A stretch of DNA of 6,000 nucleotides, taken from positions 1 to 6,000 of the forward strand of contig CADCQX010000384.1 in NCBI GenBank assembly GCA_902803695.1, given 5' to 3'. The notes under the pieces were generated by a model, which ran no database searches, was not told the DNA's origin, and worked only from the letters and a program-made list of their open reading frames with translations. This DNA comes from Oscillospiraceae bacterium. Its GTDB lineage: Bacteria; Bacillota; Clostridia; Saccharofermentanales; Saccharofermentanaceae. Shown here in pieces: positions 1 to 5,630 of this stretch. A program made the translations under genes and the position numbers. Within the stretch, counting starts at the first letter, position 1, and each line of letters begins with the position of its first letter.

Positions 1-845
1 ACGATGCAGCAGCCGTCATTCGGATAGCCGTCCAGGAACATCGGCGGATTCTCGATACAGAAATAACGCCAGTCCTCACAAAGGATCGTGTAAGGGATGA
101 TGTCAGTTCCGTCAGGCATCGTCGGATAAAGTTCGTAGTAATTCTCAAGGAGCTGGAAATAATCATCCAGAGTCTCAACCTTCGGATAACCGAACTCCTT
201 CAGTACACGTGTCTGGATCCAGAAAGCCTCGCCGGCATGACCCGTAGACGTATCAACATTGTTATAGTGATTTCCGGAAACATTCGCCCAATAGATGTGT
301 CCGTCTTCCATACGGAACTTGTCCCATTCCTCATCGGAAAACAGTTCCTTAAGGTTAGGATACATCTCCAGATAAGGATCCCAGGCTACGAGAAAGTCAT
401 TCTCATACAGAGTCTCACTTTCAGTTCCTGCATCGATAAAGTCAGGGAACTGACCAGAGGCGACCATCACATCAATGGCCTCGCCGAGAGTCTGTCCGTA
501 AAGATACTCCTCTTTGACGCGGATGCCTGTCTTCTCTGCGATGAGCTCCTGGATATCATTTCCATAGTTGATCTCATTTCCCACATAATCGATATACATG
601 TCGAGATCCATGATCTCGCCACCGGAGTAGTCACCGGTGCTAACCGTCGGTTTAACATCATCTGTCGGCTCCGGCTCGACAAGGGTCGGGTCCGTTGGCG
701 TACCATATTCGCTTATCGTGGGCTCCGCAGTTTCTTTGATCTCCTTGTGTCTTACCTTAAGCGACTCTTCGGTGATCGTTTTCGAGCAGCCGACAAAAGC
801 AAAGGTAAACAGCAGGAGAGCTGCCAATACTTTTCTGTACTTCAT
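1..845 (-). CDS. ABC transporter extracellular solute-binding lipoprotein (N-terminal part, runs off left edge)
   Basis: A minus-strand frame opens at ATG 845-843 and stays open to the window edge, giving 281 residues without a stop. The start has GGAGG 8 bases upstream. Residues 1-20 form a lipoprotein signal: K2/R4/K5, a hydrophobic core, then F-V-G-C with Cys20 as the probable lipidated residue; the -3 position is Phe rather than the usual Leu. Residues about 36-76 are a Pro/Thr/Glu-rich tether. The folded domain starts near residue 77 and carries the pattern NDIQELIAEKTGI, followed further on by GQFPDF, both typical of family 1 (LplA-like) sugar or oligosaccharide-binding proteins, which run about 430-560 residues. 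By family knowledge it would be anchored outside the membrane and deliver ligand to an importer. The ligand and permease genes cannot be seen. It lies downstream of ald but behind a terminator, so it is probably transcribed separately. Confidence 0.85.
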   Translation of the reverse strand, partial: MKYRKVLAALLLFTFAFVGCSKTITEESLKVRHKEIKETAEPTISEYGTPTDPTLVEPEPTDDVKPTVSTGDYSGGEIMDLDMYIDYVGNEINYGNDIQELIAEKTGIRVKEEYLYGQTLGEAIDVMVASGQFPDFIDAGTESETLYENDFLVAWDPYLEMYPNLKELFSDEEWDKFRMEDGHIYWANVSGNHYNNVDTSTGHAGEAFWIQTRVLKEFGYPKVETLDDYFQLLENYYELYPTMPDGTDIIPYTILCEDWRYFCIENPPMFLDGYPNDGCCI

Positions 846-853
846 TTTTCTAT

Positions 854-858
854 CCTCC
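854..858 (-). promoter_or_regulatory. Ribosome binding site of the solute-binding lipoprotein
   Basis: GGAGG on the minus strand lies 8 bases before ATG 845. It fixes the start of a lipoprotein signal peptide that would be lost with any later start. Confidence 0.8.
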
Positions 859-894
859 ATTTTGGAAAACCTTATCCACTTATTCCGTGACACA

Positions 895-923
895 ATTATA
901 CCACGGTTGTTTTCGAGAGAAAA
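895..923 (-). promoter_or_regulatory. Candidate sigma-A promoter for the solute-binding lipoprotein
   Basis: A perfect -10 hexamer, TATAAT, lies at 900-895 on the minus strand. At 17-base spacing the -35 position (923-918) reads TTTTCT, a poor match to TTGACA that lies inside the T-tract of the ald terminator. The 5-base arms CCGTG (885-889) and CACGG (902-906) form an inverted repeat around the -10 box, a possible operator. The predicted leader is about 43 bases. The weak -35 may mean that an activator is needed, or that the box is a chance match. Confidence 0.5.
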
Positions 924-957
924 AAGCCTGCCGACAAAAGGATCTGTCAGCAGGCTT
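920..957 (-). terminator. Intrinsic terminator downstream of ald
   Basis: On the minus strand, starting about 20 bases after the ald stop, AAGCCTGCTGAC pairs with GTCGGCAGGCTT. This gives a 12-bp stem (one G-U pair) with a 10-base loop, followed by a run of T (six A on the plus strand at 920-925, two of them pairing partners for the stem base or its extension). Stem, GC content and T-tract match a Rho-independent terminator. It separates ald from the solute-binding lipoprotein. Confidence 0.9.
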
Positions 958-978
958 CGGGTTCAAATGTTATTCGGT

Positions 979-2091
979 TCAGATGAGACCGGAAAGGTCA
1001 GTGAATTCGTAGCCGTGAGCGATGGCAACGTTGTTGTTGGTGAGCTTGCCCATGTAACAGTTGACGCCTGTAGCAATGACAGGGTTCTTCTTGCAAGCGT
1101 CCTCGAGGCCTGACTCTGCGATCTGAAGACCGTACTTCAATGTGGCATTGGTAAGAGCGATGGTGCTGGTTCTCGGAACGGCACCGGGCATGTTGCCTAC
1201 GCAGTAGTGAACGACGCCCTCTTCGATGTAGACCGGATCGTCGTGAGTGGTGACTTTGCTTGACTCGCCGCAGCCGCCCTGGTCGATGGCAACGTCAACG
1301 AAAACAGCACCGTTCTTCATCTCAGGGAGATACTTCTTCTTGAACAGCTTCGGTGTGGAAGCGCCAGGGATGAGTACGGAACCGATAACGAGATCAGCGT
1401 CCTTGATGACGCGCTCGATATTGCTGTCGGTGGAAACGAGTGTCTGGATGTGAGCGCCGAACATGTTGTCGAGCTGCTCGAGCCTCTTGAGATTAACGTC
1501 GAGGATGGTAACGTTTGCACCCATACCGACGGCGATCTTACAAGCGTTCATTCCGACAGTTCCGCCGCCGAGGATGACTACGTTAGCTTTAGGAGTTCCG
1601 GGAACACCTGCAAGAAGGATTCCTTCGCCTCCGAACTTCTTCTCGAGATATTTGGCGCCTTCCTGAATGGAGAGACGACCTGCGATCTGGGACATAGGTG
1701 CCAGGAGCGGCAATGATCTGTCAGTCTCCTGAAGTGTCTCATAAGCAACTGCTTTGACCTTGCCGTTCAGGAGAGCATCTGTCTGCTCCTTGTCAGCTGC
1801 CAGATGAAGATATGTGTAGAGGATGAGGCCTTCGTGGAAAAGAGGATACTCGGATTCGAGAGGCTCTTTAACCTTGACCATCATGTCGGACATCTGCCAT
1901 ACATCGGCCGCGTTGTCGATCAGAGATGCTCCCGCATCAACATACTCGATGTCTGCAAAGCCTGAGCCGACGCCTGCACCTTTTTCGATGTAAACGTGAT
2001 GACCTGCCGCTACATAAGCGCGTACATTATCCGGTGTTAAGCCCACGCGGAATTCGTTGTTCTTGATTTCTTTTACGCAACCGATTTTCAT
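979..2091 (-). CDS. ald: Alanine dehydrogenase (NAD-dependent)
   Basis: This 370-residue protein is full length for the family. It would catalyse reversible oxidative deamination of L-alanine to pyruvate and ammonium with NAD+ in the cytoplasm, linking alanine catabolism or synthesis to pyruvate. Residues that bind substrate or act in catalysis in characterised Ald enzymes are present at the same numbers: Arg15, Lys75, His96 and Asp270. The Rossmann nucleotide-binding loop GGGTVG is at 175-180, and Asp198 at the end of the next strand is the residue expected for NAD rather than NADP preference. The N-terminal opening MKIGCVKEIKNNEFRVGLTP is characteristic. The start at ATG 2091 has AGG 7 bases upstream within AAAGGCAGG. 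The gene lies 65 bases after the HD-domain gene, has a candidate promoter of its own, and ends at a strong terminator, so it is probably expressed alone or by read-through from upstream. The homologous enzyme lysine dehydrogenase/saccharopine-type is excluded by these residues. Confidence 0.97.
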   Translation of the reverse strand: MKIGCVKEIKNNEFRVGLTPDNVRAYVAAGHHVYIEKGAGVGSGFADIEYVDAGASLIDNAADVWQMSDMMVKVKEPLESEYPLFHEGLILYTYLHLAADKEQTDALLNGKVKAVAYETLQETDRSLPLLAPMSQIAGRLSIQEGAKYLEKKFGGEGILLAGVPGTPKANVVILGGGTVGMNACKIAVGMGANVTILDVNLKRLEQLDNMFGAHIQTLVSTDSNIERVIKDADLVIGSVLIPGASTPKLFKKKYLPEMKNGAVFVDVAIDQGGCGESSKVTTHDDPVYIEEGVVHYCVGNMPGAVPRTSTIALTNATLKYGLQIAESGLEDACKKNPVIATGVNCYMGKLTNNNVAIAHGYEFTDLSGLI

Positions 2092-2131
2092 GGTGATACC
2101 TGCCTTTCAATTCTAATGTCAGATACCACCT

Positions 2132-2160
2132 ATTTTATCAGACAATATGAAGATTATTAA
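2132..2160 (-). promoter_or_regulatory. Candidate promoter for ald
   Basis: On the minus strand TTAATA (2160-2155, four of six matches to -35) and TAAAAT (2137-2132, five of six to -10) are 17 bases apart. A TG dinucleotide one base before the -10 makes it an extended -10. The -35 box overlaps the TAA stop of the HD-domain gene. The expected leader is about 35 bases. No terminator was seen between the HD gene and ald, so read-through from upstream is also possible. Confidence 0.45.
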
Positions 2161-2624
2161 CCTTTTAATCCCAACTCGGCACAGATACTGTCAAATCTCG
2201 CCTGTTCCTTTTCCTTGATCGCCTTTGAAGGATCATGCATCGTGTGACTTATGACATCGGCATCCTTAAGAAGTTCGTCCATAGGAGAATCAACAACAAG
2301 TTTGTCGTCATGATGATAGATAGCAGAACAGATGATGTCGTTTTCCTCATCGCTTGTGAGATTGAGTTCCTTAAGGATAGACCCGGCAAGCTTCGCTCCC
2401 TGATGTGCATGATCATCATACGATCCTGTCGTATATGCATGAAGGTCGTGAAGCATCGCTGCCATTGAAGCCAGTTCTGCGTTAAGGCCTCGCTTTTTCG
2501 CGAGGATAACCGAGGCAAGAGCTACTCCGTTAAGATGAGTTATTGCAGCCGTGCGTTCGTCAACATCATCCAATTTGTTTATCATTCCATACACATGATT
2601 TCGAAGTTCTTTTAGTCTGCTCAT
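2157..2624 (-). CDS. HD-domain phosphohydrolase of unknown substrate
   Basis: This 155-residue, mostly helical soluble protein is built on an HD domain. Visible metal-site residues are His30, the His59-Asp60 doublet (in AAMLHDLHAY), His74, His104-His105 (IYHHDD) and Asp121/Asp123 (KDADVIS), the usual order H...HD...H...H...D of metal-dependent phosphohydrolases. HD enzymes cleave phosphate esters of nucleotides or related compounds; the substrate cannot be told from sequence, and there is no synthetase or second catalytic domain. I place the start at ATG 2624 because AAAGGAGG ends 5 bases before it and overlaps the stop of the upstream gene. A longer frame from ATG 2654 has no ribosome binding site and would overlap the neighbour by 19 bases. 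The 11-base gap to the HExxH gene implies co-transcription and perhaps translational coupling. Confidence 0.85.
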   Translation of the reverse strand: MSRLKELRNHVYGMINKLDDVDERTAAITHLNGVALASVILAKKRGLNAELASMAAMLHDLHAYTTGSYDDHAHQGAKLAGSILKELNLTSDEENDIICSAIYHHDDKLVVDSPMDELLKDADVISHTMHDPSKAIKEKEQARFDSICAELGLKG

Positions 2625-2629
2625 AACGG

Positions 2630-2637
2630 CCTCCTTT
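2630..2637 (-). promoter_or_regulatory. Ribosome binding site of the HD-domain gene, overlapping the upstream stop
   Basis: The minus strand reads TAAAGGAGG then five bases then ATG 2624. The stop TAA (2638-2636) of the HExxH gene runs directly into the Shine-Dalgarno sequence. The site decides the start at 2624 over the ATG at 2654 and suggests translational coupling. Confidence 0.8.
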
Positions 2638-3274
2638 ACTCCGGTCTCGCACATTGGATCTCAGGATTGTCAGTAAGTTCGAGTCTTATCTCAGGCACAT
2701 CAACGCCCATCGCCTTGAGATTGGATATCGCTTTCTCGAGAAACAGAGACGCATTTGAAGATGTGATCTCCGCCTGACATTTCTCAGGTGTCACGGTGTC
2801 GTTTACCGGAACTTTGATCTCCTGAAGGACTTCCGTCAAACTGCCGCTCTGCTTCAAAGCTTCCAGCACACTGTTGAGCTGAAAGTAACCGTATATCATC
2901 ACGTTCGCGAGCTGTTCCGTATTCCAGATGCGCTTATAAAATTCCGCGAATGTCTCGCCTTCCGGAACCGGTGACGGAACATTACTCAGGATAGCCGAGA
3001 GCCTGTTCTGAAGTGCGGCAAGTTTATCATCCTCGCCGACACTGCGGTAGTATGCCACGGCAAATCTGTTCACGAACATCTCCTCGTCAAAAGCCGGCAT
3101 GTCCGCGCCGTACCTCTCGCAGATGCAGTGGCCGGTCTCATGGACCAGATTGTACCAGTGAAAATACAGGTCAAAGAAGTACTGAATATCCTCATTGCCG
3201 AACAGCTGAATATATCCGAATTGCTGCTCCTTTGTACCCGTCTCGAATCGTCCCGAAATGATCTTATATGCCAT
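2636..3274 (-). CDS. Putative zinc metallopeptidase-like protein with HExxH motif, family not recognised
   Basis: This 212-residue protein has no signal peptide or membrane segment, so it is probably cytoplasmic. It carries a zincin signature, VHETGHCICERYG, with His45, Glu46 and His49. About 15 residues later comes EEMFVNRFAVAYYR, in which Glu64 or Glu65 could be the third zinc ligand; the arrangement resembles gluzincins such as the ImmA/IrrE (M78) group, where an E-x-x-A/V-N-x-F-A segment follows HExxH. The rest, about residues 78-200, is helical and unassigned. I chose ATG 3274, which opens MAYKIISGRF. The same frame extends upstream only to a TTG at 3391 that lacks a ribosome binding site and would overlap the LRR gene by 71 bases. 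The only Shine-Dalgarno-like stretch (AGGA, 3289-3292) is 14 bases away, which is long, so translation may be weak. It lies 46 bases after the LRR gene and 11 before the HD gene. Protease activity is inference only. Confidence 0.72.
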   Translation of the reverse strand: MAYKIISGRFETGTKEQQFGYIQLFGNEDIQYFFDLYFHWYNLVHETGHCICERYGADMPAFDEEMFVNRFAVAYYRSVGEDDKLAALQNRLSAILSNVPSPVPEGETFAEFYKRIWNTEQLANVMIYGYFQLNSVLEALKQSGSLTEVLQEIKVPVNDTVTPEKCQAEITSSNASLFLEKAISNLKAMGVDVPEIRLELTDNPEIQCARPE

Positions 3275-3320
3275 AGTTTTCTTTGTCTTCCTTTTCCCGG
3301 TCTTCTTCTCGAAAACACTA

Positions 3321-5363
3321 TCAGTACGGCAATATCCTTGCCACAACACACTTCTCCGTGAACTCAGGGCTTCTCGTAAATCCGTAGACAACGCTTTCTC
3401 TTGAGGCGCCGCCTGCGAGCACTCCGACCCAGTATTTCACTCCGTCTTCCTCGCCTTCGCGGTCCATGAATGTCGCATACAATCTGTTGACGAATTCCTC
3501 ATTCGACAAATGGTAATCTTCCATCTCTTTGCTCAGGAAGAAGTTCGCTCCTGCCTGCTCGCCGGTGATGCTGTAATTGGACAAGAGATTTGCCCAGTAT
3601 TCGCGTCCTTCAGCATCAAAATCTCTGTTGAAAGCCTTCACATAAAGTCGCTCCACAAAACCATACGTACGGTCAGTCGGCGTTATTGTTACCTTTGACT
3701 TGATATCGCAGCCGGATCTGATGCCGTATGTCGCACATGTGTCGGCCCACTCCTGCGAGAAGATGAATCCGTTTGCTACAGTCTCTCTGGAAGTGCCCGA
3801 CTTAAGAAGTCCGACCCAGAAATTGAATCCGTCTGTCTCAGGCTCCCTGTCGAAAAAGGTATTGTACAAGATCTTAACGAAGTCCTCGTCCGAAGTCTTT
3901 CTGTCCTTGAACTCCTGACTGAAGATGAAGCCCTGCGCAACCTCTGCACCGGTTACCTTGAAGTTATAAAGATCGTTGGTCCAGAAATTAAGACCGTCTG
4001 TCTCTGCATCTCTTCCGAGAACGCAGGTATATAGTCTCTTAACAAAACCTCTGATCAGGGTTCCGGATTCGCCCACAGGATCCACATTGCCTGATCCCTG
4101 ATTATTGCCGCCCTGGTTGTTATTTCCCTGGCCGTTATTTGAAGGCTTATCCTCAATCTTATCAGTGTAGATCTTTACGCCTGTATCGATATAGATTTCA
4201 TAGGTTTTTCCGGATACGGTACCATAATATATTTGATGCTCTTCATTCGTACCGTGATAGCCCATAAGATTGGTGGCTTCACGCAGTTCAGAAGCTTCGC
4301 TTATATCCAGATATTCGAGTTGATTATCTTCACATCTGAGTAAGTGGGGATTCGAATCGATCTTAAGCTCTTTAAGCTTATTTCCACTGCACTTACATTC
4401 ATACAAAGCCTTGTTGTTTCCCAGTGTTAATTTGGTAAGTTCGTTTTCATTGCAAAACAGGTATTTCAGGTTCTCGAGTCCTGAAACATTAAGACTGTCA
4501 ATCTTGTTATTCTGAAGAGTAATACCTTTCAGTCCCTTGCAATCTCTGAGATCGAGCTCCTTGAAATTTCCGTTATCCTTCATATAAAAAGTCTGAAGTT
4601 TCCCGGACAGTTTCAAAGTTTCAAGAAGTGTCCCTCCACATCTGAGAGTAGTAACATTACTATTGCTGATATCAACATTTTTGATGTTGAAGCAAGTCAA
4701 TGATGTAAGATTATCCAGACCTGAAATGTTTATTGAATCAAGAGGATTATCGGAACAGTCCAAAGTCCTAAGCGCCTTAACCCCGCTGATGTTGAGCGTC
4801 GCGATTTTGTTGTTGGAACAGTCGAATGTTTCCAATTGAGTTCGTTTATTGCCCCAGTCAAAATTCGTAAATTCATTGTCACTGACATCCACATTTTTGA
4901 GTAAGATACACCTGCTAATGTTGAAGAACCCCATGCCTTGCTTAAGTTTGTTTGAATGGCAATTCAATACTTCCAGTTTTGTGCTGTCCTTGGCATTAAA
5001 ATACATCAACTGGTTATTGTTGCATTTAATCTCCGTCAAAGCCGTAAGTCCTGCAAGATCCAGGTCAGTAAGAAGGTTATGAGAACAATCCAGTTTCTTA
5101 AGATTTTTGAATACCGTAATGCCTGTCATATCGCTGATGGATAAGAGCGATACTTTGATCTCTGTTACTTTGTCGATCTCCGCCTGAGACAGGTTGCCAT
5201 CACCACTAGTGTCAACATTCTCCTTTACCCAGGCCTGAAGATTCTTATCCGGGAAAATGTCGCTGATCTTCTTGTCGGCGGCATTTAACTTATATGCAGG
5301 TACTATCCATAATAATGTCGCAGCCGCGAGAGTTGCCGCGATCAAGGATCTGATCGATTTCAT
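3321..5363 (-). CDS. Secreted leucine-rich-repeat protein with four C-terminal DUF4214 units
   Basis: This 680-residue exported protein starts at ATG 5363, with GGAGG 9 bases upstream. Residues 1-28 are a signal peptide (K2, R5, hydrophobic core, probable cut after LNA28); there is no lipobox. Residues 34-75 form the short helical cap common before bacterial LRRs, with a perfect EF-hand-like loop at 51-62 (Asp51, Ser53, Asp55, Asn57, Ser59, Glu62). About a dozen LRRs fill 80-360, with period near 21 and consensus L-x-C-S-x-N-x-L. A low-complexity Asn/Gly/Gln linker spans 405-430. Four DUF4214 units follow, with core motifs at about 450-461, 505-516, 579-590 and 634-645 ([GDN]R[DE]xxxxGxxxW), arranged as two pairs about 130 residues apart. 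No sortase signal, transmembrane anchor or dockerin is seen. LRRs usually bind proteins or glycans and DUF4214 occurs in surface-layer and extracellular proteins, so an adhesive or structural surface role is likely but unproven. Confidence 0.92.
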   Translation of the reverse strand: MKSIRSLIAATLAAATLLWIVPAYKLNAADKKISDIFPDKNLQAWVKENVDTSGDGNLSQAEIDKVTEIKVSLLSISDMTGITVFKNLKKLDCSHNLLTDLDLAGLTALTEIKCNNNQLMYFNAKDSTKLEVLNCHSNKLKQGMGFFNISRCILLKNVDVSDNEFTNFDWGNKRTQLETFDCSNNKIATLNISGVKALRTLDCSDNPLDSINISGLDNLTSLTCFNIKNVDISNSNVTTLRCGGTLLETLKLSGKLQTFYMKDNGNFKELDLRDCKGLKGITLQNNKIDSLNVSGLENLKYLFCNENELTKLTLGNNKALYECKCSGNKLKELKIDSNPHLLRCEDNQLEYLDISEASELREATNLMGYHGTNEEHQIYYGTVSGKTYEIYIDTGVKIYTDKIEDKPSNNGQGNNNQGGNNQGSGNVDPVGESGTLIRGFVKRLYTCVLGRDAETDGLNFWTNDLYNFKVTGAEVAQGFIFSQEFKDRKTSDEDFVKILYNTFFDREPETDGFNFWVGLLKSGTSRETVANGFIFSQEWADTCATYGIRSGCDIKSKVTITPTDRTYGFVERLYVKAFNRDFDAEGREYWANLLSNYSITGEQAGANFFLSKEMEDYHLSNEEFVNRLYATFMDREGEEDGVKYWVGVLAGGASRESVVYGFTRSPEFTEKCVVARILPY

Positions 5364-5372
5364 CTCATTCTT

Positions 5373-5377
5373 CCTCC
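5373..5377 (-). promoter_or_regulatory. Ribosome binding site of the LRR-DUF4214 gene
   Basis: GGAGG within GGGAGGAAG lies 9 bases before ATG 5363, immediately ahead of a good signal peptide, and supports that start. Confidence 0.8.
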
Positions 5378-5395
5378 CTATCCTTTAACGCATGT

Positions 5396-5424
5396 ATGAT
5401 AACAACAACGTGTCTTATAATCAA
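5396..5424 (-). promoter_or_regulatory. Candidate promoter of the LRR / HExxH / HD gene cluster
   Basis: On the minus strand TTGATT (5424-5419, four of six to -35) and TATCAT (5401-5396, five of six to -10) are separated by exactly 17 bases, all in the 140-base gap between the peptide-operon terminator and the LRR gene. The implied leader is about 25-30 bases and contains the ribosome binding site. It is the best-spaced pair in the gap, though AT-rich sequence allows chance matches. Confidence 0.5.
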
Positions 5425-5433
5425 TATTTTTCT

Positions 5434-5493
5434 TCTCGAAAAAGAGCGCCCGCGTATTCGCAAGCGCTCTTGGGTCGACCAACTTTTTCGAGA
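5434..5493 (-). terminator. Intrinsic terminator inside a nested inverted repeat
   Basis: The core hairpin pairs AAGAGCGCCCGCG (5442-5454) with CGCAAGCGCTCTT (5459-5471) around a 4-base loop: 13 bp, with two G-U pairs when read as minus-strand RNA. It is followed on the minus strand by a short T run (CTCTTTTT), as expected for termination of the unit ending at 5504. Outside it, TCTCGAAAAA (5434-5443) and TTTTTCGAGA (5484-5493) are exact 10-base inverted arms, and a near-palindrome around GGTCGACC (5473-5480) lies between. Three nested or adjacent dyads in 60 bases is more than a simple terminator requires. Confidence 0.8.
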
Positions 5494-5503
5494 GAAAGGA
5501 AGA

Positions 5504-5617
5504 TCAGTTATGAAGGAGTTCACCGTCGATCGGGTCAAGCAAAGAGTCGTCTCCGCCGTTTGCCTCCAGCATGATTATCTCGATCTCCGGAATTACATAT
5601 TCGTTTTTCTGTTCCAT
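5504..5617 (-). CDS. Small acidic peptide of 37 residues, possible processed or signalling peptide
   Basis: A short gene from ATG 5617 to TGA 5504 encodes 37 residues. Support for it being real: TAGGAG with 7-base spacing, a start only 13 bases after the stop of the upstream gene, and a strong terminator beginning about 10 bases after its own stop. The N-terminal half, MEQKNEYVIPEIEIIMLEA, fits a pattern I have seen in short Firmicutes and Bacteroidetes proteins (Tyr, then Pro-Glu, then alternating acidic and hydrophobic residues). It is followed by Gly21-Gly22 and a 15-residue acidic tail (DDSLLDPIDGELLHN). The Gly-Gly resembles a double-glycine leader end, with Met16 at -7 and Ala19 at -4, but the match is partial. 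There are no Cys residues, only one Ser, no Thr and a single Lys, so lanthionine chemistry is unlikely. The function is unknown. Confidence 0.7.
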   Translation of the reverse strand: MEQKNEYVIPEIEIIMLEANGGDDSLLDPIDGELLHN

Positions 5618-5624
5618 AGCTGCT

Positions 5625-5629
5625 CTCCT
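5625..5629 (-). promoter_or_regulatory. Ribosome binding site of the 37-residue peptide
   Basis: AGGAG on the minus strand sits 7 bases before ATG 5617 and just after the TGA (5633-5631) of the upstream gene. It is the main evidence that the short frame is translated. Confidence 0.75.
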
Positions 5630-5630
5630 A

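Noticed and set aside
237..890. Plus-strand open frame of 217 codons
   Set aside because: It lies opposite the lipoprotein gene, which has a signal peptide, lipobox and ribosome binding site. The plus-strand translation shows no family pattern.
637..1113. Plus-strand open frame of 158 codons spanning the lipoprotein start, terminator and ald end
   Set aside because: It crosses a clear terminator and two well-supported minus-strand genes, and its product has no recognisable domain.
1450..1716. Plus-strand frames inside ald
   Set aside because: They are shadows of a highly conserved enzyme gene, with no ribosome binding site or family match.
2625..2654. Longer start (ATG 2654) for the HD-domain gene
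   Set aside because: It has no Shine-Dalgarno sequence and overlaps the upstream gene, whereas ATG 2624 has AAAGGAGG at good spacing.
2732..2741. Palindrome TTCTCGAGAA related to the intergenic motif
   Set aside because: It lies within the HExxH coding sequence and is explained by codon content; a single short palindrome is expected by chance.
3275..3391. Longer start (TTG 3391) for the HExxH protein
   Set aside because: It has a rare start codon and no ribosome binding site, and would overlap the end of the LRR gene by 71 bases. The added residues are basic and low in complexity.
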